A model generated the notes under the pieces. The model saw nothing but the letters and a program-made list of their open reading frames with translations. It was not told where the DNA came from and made no database searches. A DNA stretch of 64,000 nt from Candidatus Zhuqueibacterota bacterium (GTDB taxonomy: Bacteria; BS750m-G25): NCBI GenBank assembly GCA_016783505.1, contig JADHWK010000002.1, positions 27,154 to 91,153 of the forward strand, given 5' to 3'. Made by a program: the position numbers and the translations under genes. This document shows positions 42,844 through 53,324 of the stretch, in pieces (position 1 is the stretch's first letter; the number at the start of each line of letters is the position of its first letter).

Positions 42844-44400
42844 TCATTTGCTATTTAGATTTTTATCATGTATATATGCTATAATATCACCAATGGCTCC
42901 AACCGCAATGCTAAATCCCCAAGAGTTCCATACTCCCTGCGGATTCTTATCAAACAAAGCATAATCCATATATAAAGCACTTACGAGTTGTATCCCCCAT
43001 ACAATTTTATATACTGGGGATTGTTCACCTATACTAATTCCTTCTGAAGGGAAAGGAGCCATTATAGGAAATAAACCACAAAACCCATTAACAAGCAAAC
43101 CGGATATAGTCCCATCTACATAAGCAAAATGTTCGGGTATTTCTGATTCATCTTTTAAAAGCGCCGTGCTTCCCCAATATGTTGGTCTGACTAAACCCAG
43201 CTCCTTGGGCTTTGGATATGCGTTGATTTGCCCCACTTTTTCGGATTTTTTCAACGTAAAATCGAGAATTTTGGAATCATTAGGTAACATCTCAATTTGT
43301 TTCTCTTCTGAAGGATATCCAGAAAGGTTAACTCTGATTGTATGCCGCCCCACCGGCACTGAAGTGGACAACACCGTCTGTCCCTTCTTCACCCCATCCA
43401 CATAAACATCCGCCCCCTCGGGAACAGAAGTTACCAGCAACTTCCCGGGCAGCCCCTCAAGGGTTAACGAAACCCGGGTTGTCTGTTCATAATAAACTTC
43501 AACCTCCTTTTCAGATTCTGTATAATTTTCCTTAACGCCTTTGAGGCGATGCTTTCCCACCTGAACCGCCTCCAGCTTTTTCGGGGCCTGCCCCATATAA
43601 TTTCCGTCAAGGTAAATCAGAGCACCGGTAGGACTTGTTTTCACATCAATGAAACCGGTCTGAAGGGAAAGGAAGCGTTTAATCTTATTTGTCTCATCTT
43701 TATTCACAAGAACGACTTCATTGATAGTAGCATAACCTTTTTTTGTAATAGTAAGGTTGTGCCGTCCGGTAGTTGTTTTCAGGGTCTGCGGAGAAAGTCC
43801 CTGCTCCTGGGCGTCTAAGAAAATACGGGCTCCCGAGGGGGTCGTAGTTATTTCCAGAGCACCGTAAGCTAACTTCTTTGTCGGCGGCTCACCAAACCTG
43901 GTGGTTGGTGGCGGAACGGGTTCCCCTCCCACCAGATCAATAGCCGCCTTCCTTATCCCCGTTTTCATCACGTCCTCAATTCCGCCCTCAATATCTTCGG
44001 TGGACTCCCCCAAAATGGCAGAGGTTTCCACATCAATTAATCTTAAGTCTATGGAATACAAGTTCCCTACCTTGCTGATGCTCCCCCCTACCATCAGTTG
44101 CACACCAAGGATTTCACCCGCCTGAACGATGCATTCAGAGGAGGTACAGCCCTTCTGCTGAAAGCCCATTTCCGTTAGAATTTCATCCATCTTCCCCCGC
44201 TCCAAAACGGTAAACCGCCGGGTGCCGATCAACCCAGAACGGAGCCTCTCGGTCAACGCCCGCACCTCAGTCTCCGAAACCCCAATAGCATCCAAATCCA
44301 GCACTGCCAGGGTTTTCTTCTCCTGCCCATAAAGAATAGATGATATATTAACAATTATGGCAAGGGCAATCCCAAAGTTCAATAGAACTTGCTTGAGCAT
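42844..44400 (-). CDS. PEGA-domain lipoprotein-like surface protein with CsgG-like N-terminal domain
   Basis: This 518-residue protein has a signal peptide (ending SILYGQ). Residues about 28-155 resemble CsgG/TolB-N-type domains (KTLAVLDLDAIGVSETEV, IGTRRFTVLERGKMDEIL, LIDVETSAILGES). Three PEGA repeats follow (LEITTTPSGARIFLDAQEQG, IDVKTSPTGALIYLDGNYMG, LLVTSVPEGADVYVDGVKKG), each marked by P-x-G-A. A C-terminal hydrophobic region around 430-505 has membrane-helix-like stretches. PEGA domains are surface or wall-binding beta modules. AGGAGGGC lies upstream of the ATG. No operon partner. Confidence 0.85.
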   Translation of the reverse strand: MLKQVLLNFGIALAIIVNISSILYGQEKKTLAVLDLDAIGVSETEVRALTERLRSGLIGTRRFTVLERGKMDEILTEMGFQQKGCTSSECIVQAGEILGVQLMVGGSISKVGNLYSIDLRLIDVETSAILGESTEDIEGGIEDVMKTGIRKAAIDLVGGEPVPPPTTRFGEPPTKKLAYGALEITTTPSGARIFLDAQEQGLSPQTLKTTTGRHNLTITKKGYATINEVVLVNKDETNKIKRFLSLQTGFIDVKTSPTGALIYLDGNYMGQAPKKLEAVQVGKHRLKGVKENYTESEKEVEVYYEQTTRVSLTLEGLPGKLLVTSVPEGADVYVDGVKKGQTVLSTSVPVGRHTIRVNLSGYPSEEKQIEMLPNDSKILDFTLKKSEKVGQINAYPKPKELGLVRPTYWGSTALLKDESEIPEHFAYVDGTISGLLVNGFCGLFPIMAPFPSEGISIGEQSPVYKIVWGIQLVSALYMDYALFDKNPQGVWNSWGFSIAVGAIGDIIAYIHDKNLNSK

Positions 44401-44489
44401 AAATGCCCTCCTTTTTTATCATTCATTTAGATTAGTGAAAGCTATATTTTAATATAGCAATTAATTATTAAAAATCAAGTAAAATTTCA

Positions 44490-44527
44490 AAAAACAAAAA
44501 GCCTACTCAAGATGAATGAATAGGCCC
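44490..44527 (-). terminator. Intrinsic terminator, repeat-family copy A
   Basis: On the minus strand, GGCCTATTCATTCATCTTGA then GTAGGC folds into a GCCTA/TAGGC-based stem followed by TTTTTGTTTTTT. It lies about 130 bases after the stop of the 44656-45168 gene. Near-identical cores recur at 46158 and 47979. Confidence 0.75.
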
Positions 44528-44655
44528 TGACAATAAGAAAAGCTAAGCCCCCTATTTACGGATTTTATGACTTAGCCTTTTCAGTCCAATCAAATTGTCA
44601 ACGAAAATCTAAAGTCAAATTTTTCTTTTCGGACAGCGTAACCCCTACTTCATTC

Positions 44656-45168
44656 CTAAGACGATTGTCGTATCTTGTTGACTAATATATTGAAAGCATC
44701 TTTTTGACTACTTATTTTAAGATCGTCAATACTCCCTGATCTATTTTCTGGTAATTCAGAAATTGGATAAACCTGCCCGATACTACCACTTTTTATATGG
44801 TCCCAAAACTCTTCAGGTGGTTTCACAGTCCGTTTGTCCCAATCCCCATGATGAATTAAGACGCCACTGGGATGGGCAGTTGTGCCTACAAAAGCTAACC
44901 CAAAGGGTTGTTGGTCAATTGCTTTTTCCATGTAGTCTACTCGGTTTCCATTAGCCATATAATAAATGGTTCCATTATAACTTTGCGAACCAGAAGCTAA
45001 AACCAAAACACTATCATACTTCTGCTTTAGAGATTCAGTAATAATGTCTGGTAACCTTCCAGGCTCGACAATTCGATATTCGTTTGTTGGACAAAGACTT
45101 TCCCATTCTTCTCTTGATTCACCCGATGTATCAAACCAACTATATTTCATTTTGGTCTTTTTCTTCAT
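44656..45168 (-). CDS. Hypothetical protein, 170 residues
   Basis: Not recognised. The sequence looks soluble and alpha/beta, with a central strand-turn (YDSVLVLASGSQSYNGTIYY) and FGLAFVGTTAHPSGVLIHHG. No signal peptide or membrane helix. GAGGGG lies before the ATG, and a strong terminator follows, so the frame is probably expressed. Composition is AT-rich compared with the core genes at 20-40 kb. The adjacent gene upstream is also of unknown function and on the same strand. Confidence 0.6.
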   Translation of the reverse strand: MKKKTKMKYSWFDTSGESREEWESLCPTNEYRIVEPGRLPDIITESLKQKYDSVLVLASGSQSYNGTIYYMANGNRVDYMEKAIDQQPFGLAFVGTTAHPSGVLIHHGDWDKRTVKPPEEFWDHIKSGSIGQVYPISELPENRSGSIDDLKISSQKDAFNILVNKIRQSS

Positions 45169-45250
45169 AATTAGCCCCTCTTCTCATTGTATATTATGGT
45201 ATTTTGCCGTAACTATAATTAGTGTGGGTTAGCCACCATCCTAAACCTAA

Positions 45251-45862
45251 TTATTCAAATGCATCTTCAATTGCCTTTTTCTTTTCAACTTCTTTTTTTA
45301 CTTCCATGAGTTTTTCAACAGTAAGGCCTTCTCGTAAAATCAAAACATCATCATAATCAAAATATAAGGTCTCCGGCTTGTGATTGATGTATTCGTTTCT
45401 AGTTCGAATTTTACCAAAGCTTAAAACAAATTGGTGTCTTTCTTTATTTTGTGATAAGAATGAGGCCGTAACAAGGCAGGGTTTCCAGGATGAGGGAAAA
45501 GAACTATGCCAATCATCCCCCAATTTGAAATATCCTCTTAGTCTGAAATCTCCAATTGTTTTTTCCAATTTAACTTCCATTTCAATTGCCTTATTACGCC
45601 ATTCAATATACTTATCAATCAAAGCTGTAAATATTCCTCTGTCTAATTTATCTAATTCATAAGCGACAGTGGTAATAAATTCTTTAAAATATATGGATAC
45701 CTTATCTTCTTTAATATCATACCTTAAATCAAGGTTCCTTTCACCGAGAGTTTTCCAAACATCATTATAATAATTTCCTTTTACAATTAAGTAGCGTTCT
45801 TGACCAGCAAACAAAAGACAATTGAATAAAAGCATTAGGGATAATATTGTTTTATTTTTCAT
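45251..45862 (-). CDS. Hypothetical secreted protein, 203 residues
   Basis: Not recognised. It has a short signal peptide (LLFNCLLFAG), then a mixed alpha/beta body with a basic-acidic C-terminal helix (EKLMEVKKEVEKKKAIEDAF). Segments such as RYLIVKGNYYNDVWKTLGER and DDWHSSFPSSWKPCLVTASF are distinctive but match no family I know. AGAAGGAA precedes the ATG. Upstream DNA at 45885-45945 contains a GGCGGCG-TTT-CGCCGTC hairpin. Confidence 0.55.
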   Translation of the reverse strand: MKNKTILSLMLLFNCLLFAGQERYLIVKGNYYNDVWKTLGERNLDLRYDIKEDKVSIYFKEFITTVAYELDKLDRGIFTALIDKYIEWRNKAIEMEVKLEKTIGDFRLRGYFKLGDDWHSSFPSSWKPCLVTASFLSQNKERHQFVLSFGKIRTRNEYINHKPETLYFDYDDVLILREGLTVEKLMEVKKEVEKKKAIEDAFE

Positions 45863-46149
45863 TTGCTATTTCCTTCTATCTAATGCGTGCTAACGGATTA
45901 GCTCACATTCCCGGCGGCGTTTCGCCGTCCGGTACAGCGGGGATTAGAAAGCAAAGACATAAACTCATCCTATCATCCTATTACTTCTGGTGGGGGTTAT
46001 TAATAATCAATTTTGCTTTCTAACTCGTAATTATCTCGATTCAATCCTTTTCTAATTTAAATCATTCACAGGAAAAAGTCAAGCTTTTAATAAGGTAATT
46101 TCTGAATTAATCTAATCCCAGATTTGAGTAAAAGTCTTATATTAAAAAA

Positions 46150-46184
46150 AACAAAAAGCCTACTCAAGATGAATGAATAGGCCT
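46150..46184 (-). terminator. Intrinsic terminator, repeat-family copy B
   Basis: It has the same core as copy A (GCCTACTCAAGATGAATGAA, then TAGGCC at 46158-46183 on the plus strand). On the minus strand the stem is followed by TTTTTGTTTTTTTT. It lies about 130 bases after the GYD gene stop. Flanking sequence on both sides also matches copy C. Confidence 0.75.
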
Positions 46185-46311
46185 TGTTTAATAAAAAAGG
46201 AGGATTTTGGGAGAATTGACCCTGTTTTTATGGCTAATACCTACGGATTAGAAGTCCGTTTGTCGTCTCAATCAATACTAGCCAATAATCACTGAGAGTA
46301 ATCAGGGCAGG

Positions 46312-46596
46312 TTACATTTCAGAAATCATTTTGTCAAAACGGTCTACTGTTACTGCAGGAGATGTGGAAAATGAGATGCCCGTTATTTGACTCAAAGAAA
46401 CAGATGCTTTCATTGCTTCCTTAGTATTAGGGAAATCCGCTATAATAACAAGATCGTATTCTCCTAATAGGGCATACATCGATTTTACTGCACCACCATA
46501 CTTCTCGATGAGACTGTTACCCCTTTTTGTGCGTTCGGCACTCATTCCCTTGATAGCCTCCGATGTATACTTTCCAAACATAAAAAATGTTGACAT
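46312..46596 (-). CDS. GYD domain protein
   Basis: This 94-residue protein fits the GYD family, a small ferredoxin-like fold. The family motif GEYDLVIIADFPNTKEAMKA contains the G-x-Y-D signature, preceded by EKYGGAVKSMYALL. Biochemical function is unknown; members are found singly in many bacteria and archaea. It has GGGGTC upstream of the start and a terminator downstream. It is the next gene after the proteasome-like hydrolase but separated from it by a terminator. Confidence 0.85.
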   Translation of the reverse strand: MSTFFMFGKYTSEAIKGMSAERTKRGNSLIEKYGGAVKSMYALLGEYDLVIIADFPNTKEAMKASVSLSQITGISFSTSPAVTVDRFDKMISEM

Positions 46597-46702
46597 GTTT
46601 GACCCCTCTAAATTATTAACGGTTATTGAAATGAATTAATATATTAAATATAACAATTATTTTAAAAAAAGCAACAATAAAATTGGGATTTCAGGAAATA
46701 AA

Positions 46703-46725
46703 AAACCCCGCATTTAGCGGGGTTT
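46703..46725. terminator. Bidirectional intrinsic terminator
   Basis: A perfect 9-bp stem AAACCCCGC / GCGGGGTTT with ATTTA loop, 27 bases after the stop of the proteasome-like gene. A-tract and T-rich flanks lie on either side. Confidence 0.85.
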
Positions 46726-46751
46726 GGTTTACCAATCAAGAAATCGTTTTA

Positions 46752-47651
46752 CTATTTAAAAACTATTTTCCTAAGTGCTTCTTTTAGCTCATCTACCCTT
46801 TTTGAAATTTTCCCCTTGTTATACTTTCCGTCTTTAATTTCAGGTTCCTTGTCTGATATATAAACTATTTGAGGATCTCCACCCACATAATCATCAATTT
46901 CTTCCCTTATCCAATAAATACAAGCTGCTATTCGAGAGACTATCACTTTACATTCAAGGGGAATTTTACCGTTATGCCGAGGAAAAAGATATTTCGCTAG
47001 TGTTCTGGCATAATCCCTTCCATGTCCAACTAAACAGGCATATTTAATTTTCGACCCAAATCCACGGGGGCCAATTTCGTATAATCTCGCATCTCCTTTG
47101 CTTAGTTCAGATAAACCCCCCAATATAAAGTGTAAAGGGTATTCTCCAATTTTGGGCCCGTATCTTTCTTCGGTTTTCTCTACCAAGTCCTCCGCTATCA
47201 TTTTGATTGAAAGTAAAGAATTAATTTTCCCCTCTTGAATGTTTGCTATCAATGTTTTTTCAAATATTTCTATGAAATCATCTATTACCCCTATTATTCC
47301 AGCACTGGCAAATATAATAGGAGCTCCTTCCACAGTAGTAATAGTTTTTACTTTCTTTTCATAATCAGTCTCTCCGCCCCTCATTGTTTTTGTATCTCCC
47401 CCAAGAACAATTCCATCTTTTCCTCTCACTCCTATTATTAGAGTAGACTTTCCCAGCATGTCCTCACCCAGCATTTTCTTATATAACCACCTCTTATATT
47501 TTTCCTTATTAGCTTCATTTAGTTCATCCAAAAGTTGAATTTCTTTTGGATATGCTATTTTAGGAAAAATCTTCTCTAATCCTTCTATCTCTTTCTTGAT
47601 TTTCTTCTTTCCCCCAGCATAATTACCAACATCCATCTTCCGCAATTCCAT
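46752..47651 (-). CDS. Proteasome/HslV-family Ntn hydrolase
   Basis: This 299-residue protein starts at ATG 47651, preceded by AAGGGGGAGAGA; a further ATG seven codons upstream lacks a ribosome site. About 69 residues of charged, helical N-terminal extension precede a proteasome beta-type fold: STLIIGVRGKDGIVLGGDTK, then FASAGIIGVIDDFI, FILGGLS, YACLVGHGRDYART. Thr70, Asp86 and Lys102 have exactly the T1-D17-K33 spacing of proteasome catalytic residues. The residue before Thr70 is Ser rather than the usual Gly, and the extension resembles a propeptide. No ATPase partner (HslU, ARC, PAN) is in the window. Such proteins are rare outside Actinobacteria and Archaea. Confidence 0.75.
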   Translation of the reverse strand: MELRKMDVGNYAGGKKKIKKEIEGLEKIFPKIAYPKEIQLLDELNEANKEKYKRWLYKKMLGEDMLGKSTLIIGVRGKDGIVLGGDTKTMRGGETDYEKKVKTITTVEGAPIIFASAGIIGVIDDFIEIFEKTLIANIQEGKINSLLSIKMIAEDLVEKTEERYGPKIGEYPLHFILGGLSELSKGDARLYEIGPRGFGSKIKYACLVGHGRDYARTLAKYLFPRHNGKIPLECKVIVSRIAACIYWIREEIDDYVGGDPQIVYISDKEPEIKDGKYNKGKISKRVDELKEALRKIVFK

Positions 47652-47969
47652 TCTCTCTCCCCCTTCTTTCATTTATAATTATCTATATCTATATTTCTAG
47701 GCTTTATTCAAATTCCCATTTGCTAATTTCAGATCATCCCAATCAAAAAATAAATAATTCCAGGCTTTTCTAAATCATATGGCAAAAACCAGACCAATTT
47801 TAAGTGTAGCTGGATCGCTATTTTTGAATGAACTAAAGGGCAAGTTTTGCCTGGCATGTTTTGAACGAATTCAATATACTAACTTTTTAAAAAAAAGTCA
47901 AGCCTTTAATACCATAATTTTTGAACTTATCTAAATCCAGTTTTGGAGGACAGCCAGATATTTAATGAA

Positions 47970-48006
47970 AAACAAAAAGGCCCACTCAAGATGAATGAAT
48001 AGACCT
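47970..48006 (-). terminator. Intrinsic terminator, repeat-family copy C
   Basis: The core GGCCCACTCAAGATGAATGA, then ATAGACC (47979-48005) is a variant of copies A and B. On the minus strand the stem is followed by TTTTTGTTTTT. It lies behind groEL as a second terminator. Upstream text AAAAAGTCAAGCCTTTAATA (47893-47912) also matches copy B. Confidence 0.65.
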
Positions 48007-48058
48007 TTTTTCATAAAAACGGACAATTTCTGGACAATTGACCCTTATTTTATAGCTA

Positions 48059-48088
48059 AAAACCCCTGTCGGCTTGACAGGGGTTTTC
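48059..48088. terminator. groEL terminator
   Basis: A perfect 10-bp stem AACCCCTGTC / GACAGGGGTT with a GGCTT loop, 12 bases after the groEL stop, with A- and T-rich flanks. Confidence 0.85.
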
Positions 48089-48099
48089 ATTTTGTGGAT

Positions 48100-49719
<1,620 letters not shown>

Positions 49720-49762
49720 CTATGAACCCTCCTTTCTGAAAATCTCTTGGTTAAATTAGAAC

Positions 49763-50035
49763 CTATTCTTCCACTATGCCTAAAATATCATCCCTTTTTA
49801 CAATTAGATATTTCTCCCCCCCGATTTCCACATCCGTTCCCCCGTACTTGGCATAGATGATCCGGTCGCCCTTCTTGACCACCTCTTTTAACTCCTCATC
49901 ATTACCCACCGCCACCACATCCCCCATCTGGGGTTTCTCCTTGGCGGTGTCTGGTATAATGATGTTGCCTACCTTCCTCTTTTCCTCCTCCAGGGGTTTT
50001 ACCACTACCCGATCGTCAATCGGAATTATCCTCAT
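49763..50035 (-). CDS. groES: Co-chaperonin GroES
   Basis: This 90-residue protein starts [20 protein letters not shown]. Its mobile loop [20 protein letters not shown] contacts GroEL, and it ends ILGIVEE. It is somewhat shorter than the enterobacterial protein. It heads the groESL operon behind the promoter at 50118-50146. A second GroES homologue lies 167 bp upstream. Confidence 0.95.
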   Translation of the reverse strand: MRIIPIDDRVVVKPLEEEKRKVGNIIIPDTAKEKPQMGDVVAVGNDEELKEVVKKGDRIIYAKYGGTDVEIGGEKYLIVKRDDILGIVEE

Positions 50036-50117
50036 GATCCCTCCTTTCCTTATCGCATGATTCGTTAATCAGAACTTTGACTTAGCCCCTTTTGAGCGAG
50101 CACTAATTTCGGACACA

Positions 50118-50146
50118 AATATAATAAAATATTATTAGGATGTCAA
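50118..50146 (-). promoter_or_regulatory. groESL promoter
   Basis: Read on the minus strand: TTGACA (50146-50141), an exact 17-bp spacer and TATATT (50123-50118), about 80 bases before the groES ATG. A degenerate TTAGTGCTC / GGGGCTAA pair follows, but it is too far from the CIRCE consensus and spacing to claim HrcA control. Confidence 0.75.
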
Positions 50147-50202
50147 GCCTTTTCTGTTATTTTTAACCTTTTCTTTCAGTGGGTTGGATGCAAGTATGTT
50201 TT

Positions 50203-50508
50203 TTAATCCACCACTACCCCGTGAATATCGGACCGATCCAGAATCAAAAGTTTCTCCCCCTCTACTTCCACCTCGGTCCCACCGTATTTAGCATAGATGA
50301 GCCGATCCCCAACTTTCACCAATTTACTAAATTTCTTCCACTTCTTTTTCTCCTCCTCTTTGGGCTCCCGATCATTACCCATAGCGATGACTTCCCCGAT
50401 CTGGGGTTTCTCCTTGGCGGTGTCAGGAATTATGATTCCACCCACCTTTTTCTCTTCTTCCTCAAGAGTCCTTACCAAGACCCGTTCATCCAAGGGTTTA
50501 ATTCTCAT
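50203..50508 (-). CDS. Second GroES homologue with internal charged insert
   Basis: This 101-residue protein starts at ATG 50508 with GGAGGG five bases upstream. It aligns with the groES product throughout ([53 protein letters not shown]). It carries an extra Lys/Glu-rich stretch EEEKKKWKKFSK before the conserved V-K-V-G-D-R turn. The mobile loop is intact, so it should still dock on GroEL. It has a separate transcription context, since the groESL promoter lies downstream of it. It may be a specialised co-chaperonin. Confidence 0.9.
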   Translation of the reverse strand: MRIKPLDERVLVRTLEEEEKKVGGIIIPDTAKEKPQIGEVIAMGNDREPKEEEKKKWKKFSKLVKVGDRLIYAKYGGTEVEVEGEKLLILDRSDIHGVVVD

Positions 50509-50952
50509 TTTTCCCTCCACAAAATCCCGCTTCTATGCCTTGGGGATATTAATTTTTGTCCCCTCTGCGGCTTTTTTCCTTTTCTTTCTCCTCTTCCAAT
50601 TCAGCCGAATGCGGTTACGGATAATTCTTTGCTTGCTCTAACTTCTGCCCATAAACCGCAACCTTTATACTCTAATCTATTTCTACCTCAAGTGTCAAAT
50701 CCCAACAAAAAAGGAGCGGACATTTAAATGATCCCCTTCTCGTGGTTTCTTATTCCATCCAATAGGAATATAAAATCCCTTTGCACCTAGACACCCTTTT
50801 TCAAGGAATGTCCCCATAACTGGCATCAATCTTATCAACCATATCGAATTGCGGATTTCTTCTTCATTATGCAAATGACGTGCCAAAAATATAATCTTAA
50901 AAATAACAAGGACTTAACATATAACAGAATGGGGGTTAGCCGACCAAATCTG

Positions 50953-51156
50953 TCATTGTGGCATAAAGATGAGGGCTATCCCCACCCCAATAATTAGAAC
51001 AGGAAGGGAAAGCAGAAGCCACCCCGATCCCAGGTTATTCAACAGCCAGATCACCCCAACGATTAAAAGAATTACCCCAATGAAAGGGCTCTTTTCTCCC
51101 CCTTTCCTTATATTGTCTTTCATTCTCTTCTTCATAACGTCCAGGGATTTCATCAT
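50953..51156 (-). CDS. Small membrane protein (LiaI/LiaF-TM-like)
   Basis: This 67-residue protein has a basic N-terminus (MKKRMKDNIRKGGEKS), then two closely spaced membrane helices (FIGVILLIVGVIWLL and LLSLPVLIIGVGIALIF). This is the pattern of LiaI-LiaF-like transmembrane (DUF5668-type) proteins. Its ribosome site GGGGGG fits the second of two adjacent ATG codons (51153) slightly better. It lies 17 bp downstream of the Fe-S oxidoreductase gene and is probably co-transcribed. Function unknown. Confidence 0.65.
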   Translation of the reverse strand: MMKSLDVMKKRMKDNIRKGGEKSPFIGVILLIVGVIWLLNNLGSGWLLLSLPVLIIGVGIALIFMPQ

Positions 51157-51173
51157 TTACCCCCCAGGCTAAA

Positions 51174-53195
51174 TTAAGATGTTTCCAGTGACTCATAGAC
51201 CAGTTCAGCGATATCCTTAACGTCCATCTGCCCTTCCCGATCGGTCTCTTTAATGCCATCGCTGATCATCGTCATACAGAAAGGGCAGGCCAGGGATACG
51301 ATCCCGGCATTCGTCTCGGCCAACTGATCTACCCGCATTTGGTTGATTCGCGATCCGATTTTCTCTTCCAGCCACATCCGGCCGCCGCCGGCGCCACAGC
51401 AGAGACCCCGGTGGTGGTGAAGGATAGGTTCCACCAGTTCAAGGCCCGGGATGCTACTTAAAATCTGGCGTGGGGGGTGATAAATCCGATTGTAGCGGCC
51501 CAGATAGCAGGAATCATGGTAAACCACCTTTTCGCCCAGGGGTTTTCGAAAACGGAACTTCCCCCCTTCAATAAGCTTTTGAATAAACTCAGAATGGTGA
51601 TACACGCTGAAATCCCCCCCGAATTGGGGATATTCGTTCTTGAAGACATTATAACCATGGGGACAGGTGGTTAAAATCTTCTTCACTCCGTAGCCTTCAA
51701 ACTGCTCAATGTTAGCCTTGGCCATCATCTGAAAGAGGTACTCGTTTCCCAGCCGGCGGGCCTGGTCCCCGCAACACCCCTCTTCTGTACCCAGGATGGC
51801 AAAGCTTACCCCCGCCCGTTGGAGTAGCTTCGCAAAGCTCCGGCAGACTTTCTTGTTCCGCTCATCAAATGCGCCAGCACATCCCACATAGTAGAGATAC
51901 TCCACCCTTTGGTTTTCTGCCAGGAGGGGTATTTCCAGATCCTGAGCCCAATCCTGCCTGGAAGCGGCACCGATCCCCCACGGGTTTGAGTTATTCTCCA
52001 GGCCCTTGAATACTGGAATAAGCTCGGGGGGAAAAGACGATTCCATAAGAACCTGATAGCGCCTCTGTTCCACCAGTTTATCGAGGTGTTCGATGAACAG
52101 GGGACAGGCTTCCTCGCACCAATGGCAGGTGGTGCACGACCATATTACATCCTCTGAAACCACTTCTTCGCTTGTCAGGGCCGGCCCGGGCCACTGCTTA
52201 TCCCCCATCTTACTCAGAATATAGGGCTGCTTGGCGTAGAGGTGATCCCGGTAGTCCGTGATAATTCGCTTGGGGGAAAGGGGCTTTTCGGTTAAATGGG
52301 CAGGGCAGAACTCCTGACAGCGGCCGCACTCGGTGCAGGAAAACAGGTCGAGATATTGCTTCCAGGTGAATTCTTCGATCCGGGAGACGCCGAAACTTTC
52401 GGCAGCCTCATCCTCCAGGTCCAAGGGCTTCGGGGTTCCAACGGGACCCTCATCTTCGAGTCGGGCAAAGAACACATTGGGCAGGGAAGTAATAATATGG
52501 AAATGCTTCCCCAGGGGAAGAAGGTTAAGAAAGACAAACAGGGTAATGATATGTATCCACCAAGCGGTGATGAAAGTAGCTTTCAGCCCCCCGGCGTCCA
52601 TCCCGGCAAAAACGCCACACAGAGCAGACTGTATGGGGGACCAGCTGTGCTTGAGGGGCCCAAAAGCGGCCTCAGTACCGCTCATGACAAAATCGGCGAT
52701 CATCAGGATACCAATAAGCCCCAGGATGAGATAAGCCTCAGCGGATTGAGTAATCCGATCCGGCCTTACCACCGCCCGGCGGTAGACGGCGAGGACGACC
52801 ATGATCAAAACCAGAATCTCAAACACATCCCGAACAGGAATGTAAACGGAGCCAAGGGGTGAACCGGGGCTGAAAAAGGGAAGAGCAAATCCAGTTACAA
52901 ATCCCCCGCCCACGTGATGGATCGTATTAATGGCCACCGCTAGGAATCCCCAGAAGATGAAGGCGTGCATGATACCTGAAAGGGGGTCCCCCCCGATGGT
53001 GCGCTTTTGACCGATAGCGTAGGTCAATAGCTGTTTAACCCGGGCACCCCAGCGGTTAAAGCGGTGATCAGGACGGGCCTTCAGCAAAAGTCCCAGGCGC
53101 CCCCAGATGGTATGGGCAAAAAGGACAACGGCCCCCAACACCAGCACACAGTAGAGGACAAAACCCCCCGGAAACGGAGTCGGATCCAGCTTCAA
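51174..53195 (-). CDS. Membrane Fe-S oxidoreductase, HdrD/NarI-like fusion (Etf:quinone oxidoreductase type)
   Basis: This 673-residue protein has an N-terminal domain of five or six membrane helices resembling NarI-type cytochrome b. Two [4Fe-4S] clusters follow (FSCTECGRCQEFCPAH and WSCTTCHWCEEACPLF), then two CCG cysteine-rich domains (GCAGAFDERNKKVC with EEGCCGDQARR; HDSCYLGRYNRI with RGLCCGAGGGR and LACPFCMTM). This arrangement is that of the membrane oxidoreductase (DUF224/EMO type) that passes electrons between EtfAB and menaquinone during acyl-CoA oxidation. The nearby etfA gene on the same strand supports this. The start is TTG 53195 with AAAGGA upstream. Confidence 0.85.
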   Translation of the reverse strand: MKLDPTPFPGGFVLYCVLVLGAVVLFAHTIWGRLGLLLKARPDHRFNRWGARVKQLLTYAIGQKRTIGGDPLSGIMHAFIFWGFLAVAINTIHHVGGGFVTGFALPFFSPGSPLGSVYIPVRDVFEILVLIMVVLAVYRRAVVRPDRITQSAEAYLILGLIGILMIADFVMSGTEAAFGPLKHSWSPIQSALCGVFAGMDAGGLKATFITAWWIHIITLFVFLNLLPLGKHFHIITSLPNVFFARLEDEGPVGTPKPLDLEDEAAESFGVSRIEEFTWKQYLDLFSCTECGRCQEFCPAHLTEKPLSPKRIITDYRDHLYAKQPYILSKMGDKQWPGPALTSEEVVSEDVIWSCTTCHWCEEACPLFIEHLDKLVEQRRYQVLMESSFPPELIPVFKGLENNSNPWGIGAASRQDWAQDLEIPLLAENQRVEYLYYVGCAGAFDERNKKVCRSFAKLLQRAGVSFAILGTEEGCCGDQARRLGNEYLFQMMAKANIEQFEGYGVKKILTTCPHGYNVFKNEYPQFGGDFSVYHHSEFIQKLIEGGKFRFRKPLGEKVVYHDSCYLGRYNRIYHPPRQILSSIPGLELVEPILHHHRGLCCGAGGGRMWLEEKIGSRINQMRVDQLAETNAGIVSLACPFCMTMISDGIKETDREGQMDVKDIAELVYESLETS

Positions 53196-53324
53196 GGGAC
53201 AATCCTTTCAACCCAGATTCTGGAAACACTGTCGGAACGATCTTGGGAAACGAGACTGAAATGATTGCTAATTACTGATTGCTGATTGCTGATTGATGCT
53301 GGAGCCTGGGTTTTAACAATTGAC

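Noticed and set aside
45170..45945. Integron cassette boundaries (TTAGCC / GCTAACGG) around the 203-residue hypothetical gene
   Set aside because: Short TTAGC strings are present, but no complementary stem of the attC type could be drawn between them, so chance is likely.
50040..50105. CIRCE operator upstream of groESL
   Set aside because: TTAGTGCTC and AGGGGCTAA match only about 7/9 and 6/9 positions of the half sites and are 7 rather than 9 bases apart.
53262..53298. Tandem TGCTGATTGC repeat as an origin or iteron array
   Set aside because: Only about three imperfect units, no DnaA boxes or AT-rich unwinding element, and no replication gene nearby.
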